Assembly: GCA_023213315.1 (NCBI GenBank)
Contig: JAKCPI010015815.1
Coordinates: 45,100 to 109,099, forward strand
DNA from: Euborellia annulipes
Lineage: Eukaryota; Arthropoda; Insecta; Dermaptera; Anisolabididae
Length of the DNA stretch: 64,000 nucleotides
Direction: 5' to 3'
Both the position numbers and the translations under genes were made by a program. The notes beneath the pieces are model-generated. The model made no database searches, had not been told where the DNA came from, and worked only from the letters and a program-made list of their open reading frames with translations. Shown in pieces: positions 1-10,778 of the stretch (position 1 is the stretch's first letter; every line of letters starts with the position of its first letter).

Positions 1-60
1 GTCATTATTTTAATGAAATTATCAGGCTAAAATTAAAAAAAAAAGTAAAAAAAAACTTAC

Positions 61-527
61 ATTCTTCGTAAACCACTCTCTTCGATGTAGACTTTCGCGA
101 AACTTGGCCGCTTTGCTCTTGATGGGAGTCTGTAATACAGAGAAGTATTTTAGATTCGATCTTTAAAGTAATATCGTAATTCATTTAATATCTTATAAAA
201 TGGTACTTTTAAGGTGTCCTCATTTGATCTTTACATTTTAGAAAAAATTATTTTATTGTCAGTAAAAAGCTCAATTAAAAAAAAAAATAGGTCTACAAAA
301 AATTTTTTTATTCAGATTTTTTCGAAATAGAATTTTTGATGAAATTATCAGCCTAAATTTGATCATTGAAAAAATGTAATCCCCTCTTACAAAAAGAAAG
401 TAAAAAAAAAAAAAAACTCACCTTCTTGATAGAAAACTTTCTTCGATGAACTCCTTCGTGGAGCTACGAAGCTTTGGTCTGAATGTGTGCCTGTGATACA
501 GAGAAGTAACATAATTAATATTTTATT

Positions 528-558
<31 letters not shown>

Positions 559-3500
559 CATTTATTTGGCTTTCGGCCAGAAGCCATACCAAAACATTAC
601 ATTCCAAATGTACAAAATACAATATAAAAATATTTTATTTCTTGTTTGATTTTACATTTTAGAGACCAATTATTTTGTTATTAGTAAAATACTTCATTAA
701 AAATAGGTCTGCAAAATATTTTTTTCTTTTTCAGATTTCATTAATTTTCTCGAGAAAGAATTTTTGATAAAATTATCAGCCTAACCATTAACTTATAAAA
801 ATGTAAGATAAAAAATGACGCCTTCCCCCCCCCCCCCGCCCCACAAATAGAAAGAAAAAAAAAACTCACCCTCTTCTCGATAAAACACTTTTTTAGAAGA
901 AATCCTTCGCGGACCATCGTGGCTTTGGCCTGTAATACAGAGAAATATTTTAGAACTTTAAAGTAAGTTCGTAATTCACTTGATTATCTTCTAATTGATA
1001 CTTCATTTTACATTTAAAAAAAAATATATTTTATTGTCAGTAAAAAAAAGGTCAACATTATTAAGATTCATTAGTTTTTTAGAGAATTTTTCATTTTTTT
1101 CAGCCTAAATTTCATCCAGAACTTAAAAAAATGTAAGATAACAAAAAAATGAACAATTTAATGTTCCTCCACCACCAAGTAGAAAGTAAAAGAAAAAAAC
1201 TCACCTTCTTCGTAATATATTTTCCTCGAAGAGGTTCTTCGCGTAGCTTGAGGGTCTGAATGTGTGCCTGTAATACAGAGAAGTATTTTAGATTCGATCT
1301 TTAAAGTAAATTAGTAATTCACTTAATATCTTATAATTGATTTTAAATTTTAGAAAATATTATTTTATTGTAGGTAAAAAAAAAAGGTCTATAAAACAAA
1401 AAACTCACCGTTTTCATCGTTATACACTTTTTTGGAAGTAGGCCTACCCCTTCGGGGACCTGTACTTCGATCGGGGCTTTCTTCTGGAAATGTGCCTGTA
1501 ATACAGAGAAGTATTTAAGATTTTATCTTTAAAGTAAGTTCGTAATTTTAAATTTTAGAAAAAATTATTTTATTGTAGGTAAAAAAAAGGTCTATAAAAC
1601 AAAAAACTCACCGTTTTCATCGTTATACACTATTTTGGAAGTAGGCCTACCCCTTCGGGGACCTGTACTTCGATCGGGGCTTTCTTCTGGAAATCTGCCT
1701 GTAATACAGAGAAGTATTTAAGATTCGATCTTTAAAGTTCGTAATTCACTTAATGTCTTATAAATGATTTTAAATTTTAGAAAAAATTATTTTATTGTGG
1801 GTAAAAAAAAGGTCTATAAAATAAAAATAAAAAGCTCACCGTTTTCATCGTCATATACTTTTTTGGAAGTAGGCCTACCCTTTCGGGGACCTAGGGGCCT
1901 TTCTTCTGGAAATGTGCCTGTAATACAGAGAAGTATTTTAGATTCGATCTTTAACGTAAGTTCGTAATTCATTTAATGTCATATAAATGATTTTAAATTT
2001 TAGAAAAAATTATTTTATTGTGGGTAAAAAAAAGGTCTATAAAATAAAAATAAAAAGCTCACCGTTTTCATCGTTATACACTATTTTGGAAGTAGGCCTA
2101 CCCTTTCGGGGACCTAGGGGCCTTTCTTCTGGAAATGTGCCTGTAATACAGAGAAGTATTTAAGATTCGATCTTTAAAGTAAGTTCGTAATTCATTTAAT
2201 GCAGGGCCGGAACTAGGAGATTTTTTAGGGGGGGGGCAAAATTTAATTTTCCGCCCCTCCTTAAAATTTTCTATACAAAATACATATCATTTTACCTTTT
2301 TTTTAGTAAATCTTTCTTTAATTGCCGCCCCCCTGATATCTGCCTCCCGGGGCACACGCACCCACTACCCCCTCCCCCCTAGATCCGACCCTGATTTAAT
2401 GTCATATAAATGATTTTAAATTTTAGAAAAAATTATTTTATTGTGGGTAAAAAAAAGGTCTATAAAATAAAAATAAAAAACTCACCGTTTTCATCGTTAT
2501 ACACTATTTTGGAAGTAGGCCTACCCTTTCGGGGACCTTGGGGGCTTTCTTCTGGAAATGTGCCTATAATACAGAGAAATATTTTAGATTCGATTTTTAA
2601 AGTAAGTCACTTAATGTCTTATAAATGATACTTCATTTCTTATTACAATTTAGAAAAAAATTCTCTTCTTTACTTTTCTAAATTCTTATTTACAATTTAG
2701 AAAAACATTTTTTTACTGTTAGTAAAAAAGTTTAGTTTTTTGAGAAAGAATCGTTGTTGAAATTATCAACTAATATTTCATCATGAATTAAATAAAAAAA
2801 AAAAAAATTATAAGTTGGATATAGGAGACGTAGCAGCCAAGGAAATTAAATAAAATACTTATAAGTTAATTATTAATCGTCGACGTTCGGGTCGCAAATC
2901 ACAACCTTCATCATGACGATTAAATCCTGACGAAGGTCGTGATTTACGACCGAAACGTCGACGTTTAATAATTAAATCAGTCTTTTATTTAATTTCCTTG
3001 GCTGCTACGTCTCCTATATCCAATTCAAAGTCTACAGCCACTTTTCATCGCTACTTATTTATAATATCCGTATAAGATGAAAAAAAAAAAATTGATCAAG
3101 CCTATCAAACCAAACCAATAATAAATAAATAGTAAGTAAAAAAAACTCACGTTTTTGACTAAAAATTCTCCTCGGAATTTTCTTTTTGGGCACTTCGTCG
3201 GCATCGTCGTCTGAATGTGTGTCTGTGCCTGTGGGAACATAATTGACAATATTAACAAAATGAATGAATTTGTTAAGGTCTCTAGGTGCTAATTTTGAGA
3301 ATTTTCAGCGGCCACAATTTTGAAGCTATCGACCTCAATTTTTTTTTTTTTTTTATTAAAGCTATTTAAAATATCTACAACTTATAGAAGTCCTGTTTTT
3401 GATTTTCGAAAAAAAACTTTTTTTTTTTAGATTAATCACATTAAATAAAAGATGTTTTTAAAAAATTTGGTAAATTAATAATCCTAAATAACGGCACAGT

Positions 3501-6500
3501 ATGGCTAAGTAGAAATATTGTTTATTTAATTTTTTAATTTCATTTCATTTTATTTAAAATATAAAATTATTTGAAGAACAAATGTATTATCTATAACGGT
3601 AAACAAAATGCAGAATTACTAAATAATTTTAGTATCTTATATAAATAGTAAATAGCAAATGCTAATATTTTGATATCTAAATGGGCATCAAATAAATTCC
3701 ACAAAATTGCGATAAAAACTTTTTTTTATCAATCACCAAACTAATCCTAGGAAAATGCCTATATTAAACGGACTTTAAAGATGAGAACCTATCAAGGGCT
3801 TTAAAATTTAAAGGCAAATCATAAGAGAATGAGATTTTAAAAAAATATAGGCTAAGTAGATAAGTCAAAATGCTCAAAAATAAATAAATAAAAAAATAAT
3901 CAACAAATAGTTATGCAACTTCCACTTTCTTTTACCTATATTGTTATAAAAATTTTTTTTTTCAGCCTGAAAATTTTTTGGAATTGGATGATCCGAGGGG
4001 TAACCCCCCCCCCTCACCACCTTCCCAAAGGAATAAATTTTAAAGAAAATGAACTATTGTTTATGATTTCAGTCAGCATTCAAAGATTTTAACACATAAT
4101 TTTTCGAGATTTTTGAGGGGCGGGGTTTGGACCCCCATATCCCTCCTTGGCCACGGCCCAGGAAATAATAATAAGAAATATCAATATAAGTTGGTTCAGA
4201 CGCGCGTATAGTATGTTTGTAGGAGTAAATATTTTAAGAACAAAATGATTATATTAACATTATTTTATGTAAAAATTATTTTATTGAAAAATTTTATAAT
4301 TTAAATTTTCTACCTATATAATCGTGTTAAAAAGAATGGTGTTGGGTAATCAACCAAGTGGAAAAAATTAAATTCAGGTAAAAAAATTATCGATTTATTG
4401 ATTAGAAACATAAATTACTAGATACCCAAATAAAAGAAGAATCCTAAATATCAAACTGTTAATTATTAACGCAATTGTTAACAAAATAGTTAAAAAATAT
4501 ACAGTATATATAGGCCTAATAGTTGTTTATTCCTATAAGCAAAGCGCCTAAAAGATAGGCAGCCGAAGTGTTTTTTTTTTGTTTTTTTTTTTTTTTTTTT
4601 TTTAACCAGACTTTGATAACTGTTTTGTTTATAATTTCGGTAATTATTAACAGATTTTCAAAGTTGAATAATTTTTGTAAAAAACTTAAAAAATTCGATT
4701 TTTTCTAAACTTTTAGCCGTTTGCGGCATGTCTAAATGACCTCTGATTGGGCTGAAACTTAAAATTCATATGTATTATAACTCTCTACATATTTTTTAAG
4801 GGTTGCCACCTTAAAAAATCCAGGTAATTCAAAATAAGAGTCGCTTTAGAGCACATTTTCTATTAAAATTTAATTTTCTCTAAAATTAGATGTGATGGGA
4901 CAAAACCGATGGCACTTTTGGAATCAGCGCTACCCAAATATTCAGGAATAGCTCCGGCAACAAAAAAAAAGTTATTTTTTTATTCCCCTATGTTATTGAT
5001 GGAGTAAAAAAAAGGTTAAAAAATTATTGAGATGATGGGAACTTGTTGATTCCATTCCCCCAGTTTAATTTCCCTATAAAATCATAAATATTTAATTATC
5101 TCAATAGGTACTATACCTATATATTCGGAATATGATATCTTTAAATAAAATATATCCCCTCGATTGAAAAGATAAGCTATCAATCAAGCGATTATATAAG
5201 ATTTTACGGCGCCTCTGTTAGTGTTTATGTAAACATACTATTATACTAATACGAACACGGATATTTATCTATAATTATATGAGTTTAAGTAATAATAAAT
5301 CATAAAAATAATTAATGAATATTTATTTGATATATGATTAAATTAAATTCATAATTTTAAAATTACTGTGCTATATAGATAAACCCCGAATTTTTTTAGA
5401 TATTTAATAGAATAATGTAGAAAGGGTATTTTGAATGAAATTTAGAATAAGTTGTACCCTTTATACTTTCTTCGATTCAAATTATTTTCTGATATGTTTT
5501 ATTATAATATATAAGATAATAGAAAGTAAGAAAAAAAAACTCACCTCTTTTGTAATTAAATCCTTTAATATTAGGCCTTCGTGGAGGCGATGAGCTTTCG
5601 TCACTATCGTCTGAAACTGTGATACAGAGAAGTATTTTATTTTATGTAACAGAGGGATGTATGACTGTAGAATAGATGTTGAAAAAGATGAAAAAAAAAA
5701 ACAAGAAGAAAATGCAGCGAATGTAGTTTCTTTATTGAAATTCAGCCCACGGCTAACGTTTCGATCCTAGGTTTGGACCATCTTCAGAGCTGGGGCTGTG
5801 TCAAAAAGGCAAAGGAAAGTATAAATGCAGTCAAGCTCTGATGATGGTCCAAACCTAGGATCGAAACGTTAGCCGTGGGCTGAATCTCCATAAAGAAATT
5901 ACATTGGGTGCATTTTATTCTTGTTTTTTAATCTCTTTCAAAATATTTTATTATAGATCCGATTTTTAAACTAACGTAAGTTCCTAAATTCACTTATGCC
6001 GGGTTGCAAGAAAACAATTCTGTAAATATTTAAAAGTCTGTTAGTAAACATCGCTTTGGGCTTTAAAATTATAGGCTGTTGCTGAAGCAACTTTAAAGAA
6101 ACCGTTAACTATTCCCTACTGTTAAGGTATATAGATATAGATAGATGCAAAACGATTGGGCCACCGAAAATGATAGCTTTCTATGTAGTTTGGAGAATTG
6201 TCAAATTGTATAATTTATAATAGTACCAAAATTATAAAATAAATAAGAATAGTAATTATATTTGTATTCTTTAAATTTTAATTGTTAATATTAGGTTACA
6301 TAACAAAAAATGTTCAAATTTTTAAATATCGTAAAATAAAAATAATAAATACGTTGGTTGCTCTGACTTTCAGATGTTAAATTATACAGAAACTTGGAAT
6401 ATACTATAACCTCACTTTTTATCTTCATCAGATGAATATCTAAAACAATTAATAATATGGCTTTTTTTTTTTTTTTTTTTTAAACATTCACACTTTTTTC

Positions 6501-7538
6501 TCATTCACACTGTCTTTTCGGCAACTCAGGCCATATAAGACATTTACGATAACCGTTATTGATTTAATATACATATATGGGGTCCAGGCATTCTTATTTA
6601 AGCCATTTGGTATCCAAGTGGCTTAAATAAAATCATCGGACTGCCTGGGGTCCGAACCCGCGACTTTTGGTATACGAGGTTAGCACGCTAACCTCTACGC
6701 CAAGCCCCGAGGGCAATAATATGGCTTAATACGTTAAAGAAAACAATTAAATTAATGCATTTATATATTACCTCTCCCCCCTGATAATATAGTCACTAAA
6801 TTCTTTTTTATTTCAATGAAACAAATCAGGTTAGTGCAGGGGCGTATTTATGGGGGGGGCCGAGGGGGCCCGGGCCCCCCGAAATTTCCCAAACACATAT
6901 ACATATATAGGGATATACAGACATCAGCGCAACAAATTTTTCCGCAGGATGGACAACTTTGGTTTCGCAATAGAAAAAATGTTCCGCAAAAAATTTCGTG
7001 TGAAAAAATATAGTTTCTTAAAAAAAAATTTTCCGTAGAAAAATTTTTGAGTTCGGGCCCCCCCGAAAAAAATTTCTATATACGCCCCTGGGTTAGTGGA
7101 TACTTTATAGTTTAAAGCTCCGAATTTCAACCTTTAGTTTAAATCAGTGGTTTAAATACAGCTTTTACGAACCAATCACCTTTAAATACGTTCTTGCGAC
7201 CCAAAATTATTTAGCGGAAGGTTTAAAACACCAAAAGCGTTTAACGAACCGTTAAATATGTTCTTGCAACCCGGCATTAATATCTTAAAAGCGAAACTTT
7301 ATTTTAATGTGTTCTTATTTGATTTTACATTTTAGAAAAAAATTATTAAATTTCATCATGAACTTAGAAAAAAAAATCATTTATAAAATGAAAAAAAAAA
7401 TCTGATATCAATATAATGCGGGGGGGGGGGGTCCCCCAATAAAAGAAGGTAAAAAAAACTTACAATTTTTGTAAAATACTTTCCTCCCCGGTGTTTTCTT
7501 TCGCGGTACTTCGTTGCCGTTATCATCTGGATATGGTT
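61..7538 (-). CDS. Tandem phase-1 micro-exon array, AT-hook-like repeat protein (partial gene)
   Basis: Twelve exons read on the minus strand: 7464-7538, 5545-5616, 3151-3228, 2486-2563, 2063-2140, 1840-1917, 1612-1698, 1409-1495, 1205-1267, 870-929, 422-490 and 61-129. Each has an acceptor of the type TCTCTGTATTACAG or TTCCCACAG and a GTGAGT or GTAAGT donor. All lengths (75, 72, 78, 78, 78, 78, 87, 87, 63, 60, 69, 69) are multiples of 3 and all introns are phase 1, so any subset can be spliced in frame. Each exon encodes 20-29 residues: an acidic start (SDD, PEE), a PRR or PRK core, then basic-aromatic residues (KKVFY, KIVYN). Five exons (1409-2563) contain PRRGRP or PRKGRP, resembling AT-hooks. 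No known family was recognised. A nuclear, DNA-binding or disordered protein is inferred. The 3' end lies left of the window; the 5' end may be 27000-27012. Exon calls are strong, function is not. Confidence 0.8.
532..628 (-). mobile_element. 5'-truncated LINE-like tail insertion
   Basis: A poly(T) tract followed by the reverse complement of a non-LTR-like 3' end (GGCTTCTGGCCGAAAGCC then AATAAATG and poly A). It is flanked by a 15-bp direct duplication, AATATTTTATTTCTT, at 517-531 and 629-643, as expected for target-primed reverse transcription. It sits in an intron of the micro-exon array. A similar tail occurs at 25647-25965. Confidence 0.6.
2202..2393 (+). mobile_element. Short hAT element, 8-bp TSD
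   Basis: A 192-bp element starting CAGGGCCGG and ending CCGACCCTG, flanked by a perfect 8-bp duplication ATTTAATG (2194-2201, 2394-2401). The 8-bp duplication and CAGGG ends indicate hAT. The interior is G/C-homopolymer rich with no coding. The copy at 35187-35378 is the same length in the opposite orientation. It interrupts the intron between two near-identical micro-exon units. Confidence 0.85.
2810..3022. repeat. Foldback element with hammerhead core
   Basis: Inverted arms of about 100 bp begin with TTGGATATAGGAGACGTAGC and end with its reverse complement. A TGGCTGC-type motif lies near both termini, a mark shared with the other hammerhead palindromes in the window. The plus arm has an intact hammerhead core; the minus arm is decayed (ATGATGA, GAAC). 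Probably a non-autonomous Penelope-like or retrozyme-like element. Confidence 0.7.
2919..2969 (+). ncRNA. Hammerhead ribozyme, dimer-type, predicted
   Basis: CTGACGA at 2927, a stem II built on GGTCG/CGACC, then GAAACGTC ending at 2959. Outer stem I can form from TC/GA plus ATTAAA/TTTAAT separated by a small bulge. Stem III is only ACGT, as in hammerhead variants of Penelope-like elements that cleave as dimers. The predicted cut follows GTC. Structure read by eye. Confidence 0.65.
3270..3445 (-). repeat. Dispersed repeat related to 31100-31330
   Basis: Contains phrases such as GAAGCTATCGACCTCAA and ATCTACAACTTATAGAAG that recur in inverted orientation at 31100-31330. No coding potential. It lies in an intron of the micro-exon array and its class is unknown. 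Confidence 0.5.
3450..5540. other. AT-rich intron, no gene seen
   Basis: Intron between micro-exons 3151-3228 and 5545-5616. Mostly A/T-rich with homopolymer tracts. A segment near 4640-4890 (GAGCACATTTTCTATTAAAA) resembles 49080-49215 in the opposite orientation, so it is a dispersed repeat. No additional exon with matching splice sites was found. Confidence 0.5.
5743..5797 (-). ncRNA. Hammerhead ribozyme, predicted
   Basis: On the minus strand CTGAAGA, stem II GGTCC/GGATC with loop AAACCTA, then GAAACGTT. Stem I pairs GCT with AGC next to the core and CAGCCC with GGGCTG further out, separated by an internal loop as in natural type-I hammerheads. Confidence 0.7.
5828..5882 (+). ncRNA. Hammerhead ribozyme, predicted
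   Basis: CTGATGA at 5838-5844, stem II GGTCC/GGATC, GAAAC at 5863-5867 and GTT at 5868-5870. Stem I uses GCT/AGC next to the core and CAGTC/GGCTG (one G-U pair) beyond an internal loop. Partner of the minus-strand core at 5743-5797. Confidence 0.7.
6462..6714 (-). mobile_element. tRNA-derived SINE (family A)
   Basis: On the minus strand it starts GCCCTCGGGGCTTGGCGTAG, with A-box-like (GTTAGCGTG) and B-box-like (GGGTTCGGACC) promoter elements. A body follows (TTAAGCCA, CCTGGACCCC, GTTGCCGAAAAGAC) and then poly A. It is flanked by a direct duplication of about 13 bp (AATAATATGGCTT). One of the best-preserved copies. Not a tRNA gene. Confidence 0.8.
6837..7090 (+). mobile_element. Short hAT element, 8-bp TSD
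   Basis: 254 bp, ends CAGGGGCGTATTTATGG and its inverse TATACGCCCCTG, flanked by GGTTAGTG at 6829-6836 and 7091-7098. The interior is an inverted G/C-homopolymer pair around an A/T core. Its apparent open frames on both strands are non-coding. Confidence 0.85.
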
Positions 7539-7559
7539 CTGTGGAAATAAAATTAGCAA

Positions 7560-8128
7560 TATTAAATGAATGAATTTTTTTAAAATCTATTTATTGAACT
7601 ATCATGAATTAATTATTCCTTTTAAGCTTTTCTAAAATTTATTAATTAAAAATTAGTTTTTTTTTTTATTCATTGTTTTATTTGGCAAGCAATTGTTGGA
7701 CGTCAAGTGAGTATTCTTAGTCAATTTATATTTTTGTTTTTTGTAAATTTAGGAACATATTAAAAATCTTTTATACAATAATAATCAAGAGAATGATGGA
7801 CTAATAAAAAGAATAAACCTTATACATAATGCGAATATGTCGAATGCCTTCATTCAAATAATTGTTGTTTATTAATCCTACTCATGAAGAAAATTAAAAG
7901 TTCGGAATTATACTCCTACTATATAATCACTGCTAGTAACAAAATTATTCAAAATTAAAATGGAATAAATATTGCTAGAAATGGGATTTAGACATCAAGA
8001 AACCAAGGTGTTGGTGATTTTAGTAAACTATTTATTTTAATTTTTTTTTTTACTTTAAAAAAAATAGGGGTAGCTAATTTGATAAGAGAACAAGTCAGCC
8101 AGTAGGTATCTTCTATAGAATTAAACTT
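7560..8128. other. AT-rich stretch, nothing recognised
   Basis: Upstream (minus sense) of the most 5' array exon. No further exon with matching phase-1 splice sites could be supported. Confidence 0.4.
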
Positions 8129-8129
8129 C

Positions 8130-8352
8130 CAGCCCACCCTCAGGCTTGGTGTATTTGGTAGAACCCCTGCCTTCTATACCAAGAGTCGCGGGTTCGGATC
8201 CCAGGCAGTCTGATGATTTTAATTAAGCCTTTTGATGGCTTAAACAAGAATGCCTGGACCCCAAATATTTATATAGATTAATAACGAGTATCGTACAAAG
8301 TCTTAGATGGCCTAAGTTGCCGAAAAGACTCTGTGTGAGTGGAAAAAAAAAG
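8130..8352 (+). mobile_element. tRNA-derived SINE (family A)
   Basis: Begins CTCAGGCTTGGTGTATTTGG, with B-box-like CGGGTTCGGATCCC, then the family body (AATGCCTGGACCCC, GGCCTAAGTTGCCGAAAAG) and an A-rich end. Same family as 6462-6714 and 32415-32687. Confidence 0.7.
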
Positions 8353-8729
8353 AACTTCTAATCCAAAGAAACTAGCCTCTAGTTCTCTCCTATCACATTG
8401 TCTGAATTGCGGACAGCAATTTTTACAAGAAAAAAATTATTTGTGAGGACCTCTAGATTTGCATGGTTTCCTAATAACAATATAAAAATAAAATAAATCT
8501 GTTCCTTAAGAGAAAACTTAGACTAAACAATGCATTGAGTATTTTTCAAATGTTTGAGGATTCTTGGGGGCTGGGGAGTGAAAAATTGGAAAAATATATA
8601 AAAAAAAGGAGAGTAAGGAAATAATTAAATGAAATTTTCACCTAGGAATAGAGAAAAATAATGGGAATGGATTCCGCAAATTTAATATGAATCAGAAGGG
8701 CGCATATGTAAAAAAAAAAAAAAATGTTT

Positions 8730-9040
8730 ATATTTTGAAGTTGAAACAATAATGCAGAGGGTATTTGGCCTCGAGTAGGCGGCGAGACTTCGATGGCACT
8801 TATATAAATGTTCCCGAAGCCGATCACCTGTTGCCCCGCTGAGAAAGCGATATATATCCAGGGTGGGCGTTTTCTTGGCCGGTTCCGAAATAGCCGGGGT
8901 CTAACATCGGGGCGGAGAGGAGCGAAAGCAGTAGAGCCGAGGCCGGCGGCCTAAAGCAGTCACAATGCAACCGGGATAGGATGACATCCATTCTGGACAA
9001 CTCTCCCTGGAAGTGCCTCGGAGACACCAAAACGTCCTCC
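8730..9040. other. GC-richer island with possible signal-peptide exon on minus strand
   Basis: Markedly richer in G/C and CpG than its surroundings. On the minus strand an ATG at 8988 opens 55 codons with a leucine-rich hydrophobic run (ALLLSLLSAPML) and stops at 8824-8826. A GTGATC after AACAG could act as a donor. TATATAA lies near 8800 on both strands. This could be a first exon or a promoter region of an unrecognised gene. No homology is claimed. Confidence 0.25.
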
Positions 9041-9719
9041 CCCCCCCCCCCCGAAATAATCTTTCCATTTATATTAAAAAGAACGTCCTTCCTTTATAAA
9101 GCGTGGTTTCCCGATAAAATGTACAAAACAAAAACAACACTAAAAACTATACTGGGAGGGAAATTAATAATTAATATTAGTTTAAAAAAAAAAAAGCGTC
9201 ACGTCCCTTTATTAAAGCGTATTTTCGGCTCCAGGGGAATCTATCAATAGAACCAAAACAGAGGTCCTTAAATATAAATCGACCATAACTGGCAGGTGAA
9301 AGATCACCGTTATTTCTAAAAACAATACATAGACTGATAATATAGTACACTAATGAGAAAATGTGTGCACTAACATGTTAATTTTCAAAACACTCAATAG
9401 AACTAAGCCCAAATTCAATTGAAATACATTTTGAGACGGGATACGAAACCTCAACGTACAATTACACCAAAATGTTTTTAAGAATGGTGTAGTTATTTAT
9501 ATAAGGAGGGAAGGTTGTAGCCAGGAGTAAATAAAAAATAATTTTCTGTCGCCGCCATTTCTAAAGCCCGTCGCTCACTTCCTCAGGGCAGACAGAGACA
9601 AATCGATTCCTAATCAAACATTTGCTTGACTCCCCTTACATTACAATAGAAAAATCAAACGGTGTATTTAATGAAAATAAAAAATTGTTTTATTATATTA
9701 AAGGTATATTAATATTTAC
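9041..9719. other. No gene seen; short GC-rich patch
   Basis: Mostly A/T-rich. At about 9549-9600 a CpG-bearing patch with CGCCGCCATTT resembles a YY1-type promoter motif, but no adjacent exon is convincing. Confidence 0.3.
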
Positions 9720-10000
9720 GGAAAATATACGAAATGTGAGTTCTCTGTAGCTATATCCTGAGGAAGTAGAAGTTCGACGGGTGTACGAAAAGTCAGCAAT
9801 TGAAAATTAAATTGCCCTTTGTGTTTATTAAAGCTTAATAAAAAATATAAATACTGTACAACGTTTCGACTGCTTATTCTGTAGCCGTTATCAACGGTGT
9901 CACTTGATACGCTGCATAATAAGCAGTCGAAACGTTGTACAGTATTTATATTTTTTAATAAATAATACAAAATGTGGTCTATAATTAAAAATTCCCCTAA
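9720..10000. repeat. Foldback element, decayed hammerhead-like
   Basis: Arms around 9830-9965 share TATAAATACTGTACAACG and its inverse. Both carry GAAACGTT preceded by a GACT/AGTC hairpin, but the CTGANGA half is absent or altered. Its flank (AATGTGGTCTATAATTAAAA) also occurs at the foldback in intron 4 of the first FLVCR-like gene, so the two are one family. Confidence 0.6.
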
Positions 10001-10445
10001 TAAAAATTGCTCTTTATTTACATCTGGCTGCAATATTTACTTATATAATTAATTTCTAATTAAAATTAATATATGGCAAGATATTGTAAATAAACGTTTT
10101 TGATCAAACAAAAACTAACAATTTTTAAAGTGGTTTTACAACAAGTTTAGTTAGATTTTTTTCAAATATTGGTAGATGGGTGACCCCGAGCAATCACTGC
10201 GTGGAACGTCCCCCACTAGCCCGGTAGATTTGTATTTTTTTTTTAAATGTACGAATAAAAATCCCCTCAGATGCCAAAAGAGCAAAAATAAAAATAAATA
10301 ATTAGATGTCCAAGAGATAAGTAAACCAATACTAGATTGATAATTTCACTTTTGATAAAAACCACTTTAATATTTGTTAAGAAATTGGATTAATGATACA
10401 AAAAGAGGATGCAGCCAATAATAAAAAGCATCTGTTTTTGTTAAC

Positions 10446-10506
10446 ACTCTTTATTTCGGAACGTTTCGGCTATGATCAACAAAGCCATCTTCAGCCCTCC
10501 AAGAGT
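10446..10506 (-). ncRNA. Hammerhead ribozyme, predicted
   Basis: Minus strand: CTGAAGA, stem II GGCT/AGCC, GAAACGTT. Stem I uses GG/CC at the core and ACTCTT/AAGAGT beyond an internal loop. Confidence 0.7.
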
Positions 10507-10717
10507 ATATTTTATATTATTAACATACAAAACAGATGTAGTCAAATTAGTTATAATACAGTTCATATGTATTTAGTCGAATGTATTTTTTTAAATTTTC
10601 ATTACCCACAAGAGAGTAAGAGAGCAAATTTAAAAAAATACATTCGACTAAATACATATGAACTGTATTATAACTAATTTGACTACATCTGTTTTGTATG
10701 TTAATAATATAAAATAT

Positions 10718-10778
10718 ACTCTTGGAGGGCTGAAGATGGCTTTGTTGATCATAGCCGAAACGTTCCGAAATAAAGAGT
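10718..10778 (+). ncRNA. Hammerhead ribozyme, predicted
   Basis: CTGAAGA at 10730-10736, stem II GGCT/AGCC, GAAAC at 10757-10761 and GTT at 10762-10764. Outer stem I ACTCTT/AAGAGT is six Watson-Crick pairs. Inverse twin of the minus-strand core. Confidence 0.7.

Larger units (their letters stand above)
5686..5938. repeat. Foldback element with two hammerhead cores
   Basis: Palindrome with arms of about 110 bp containing GGGCTGAAT, TAGCC, AACGTTTCGATCC and a matching inverse arm. Both arms retain CTGANGA and GAAACGTT cores, so either strand's transcript could carry a hammerhead. It lies in an intron of the micro-exon gene. Confidence 0.75.

Noticed and set aside
1404..2570. Regular direct repeats resembling a CRISPR array
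   Set aside because: The repeats are about 200 bp with conserved exon and intron parts and splice sites. This is exon duplication in a eukaryotic gene.
1764..2628. Plus-strand open frames of 67-72 codons repeated across the array
   Set aside because: They are antisense shadows of the minus-strand micro-exons and run through introns.
6640..6712. tRNA gene suggested by A- and B-box sequences
   Set aside because: The head does not close a cloverleaf and is followed by a SINE body, poly A and a target duplication. The same holds for the other SINE heads.
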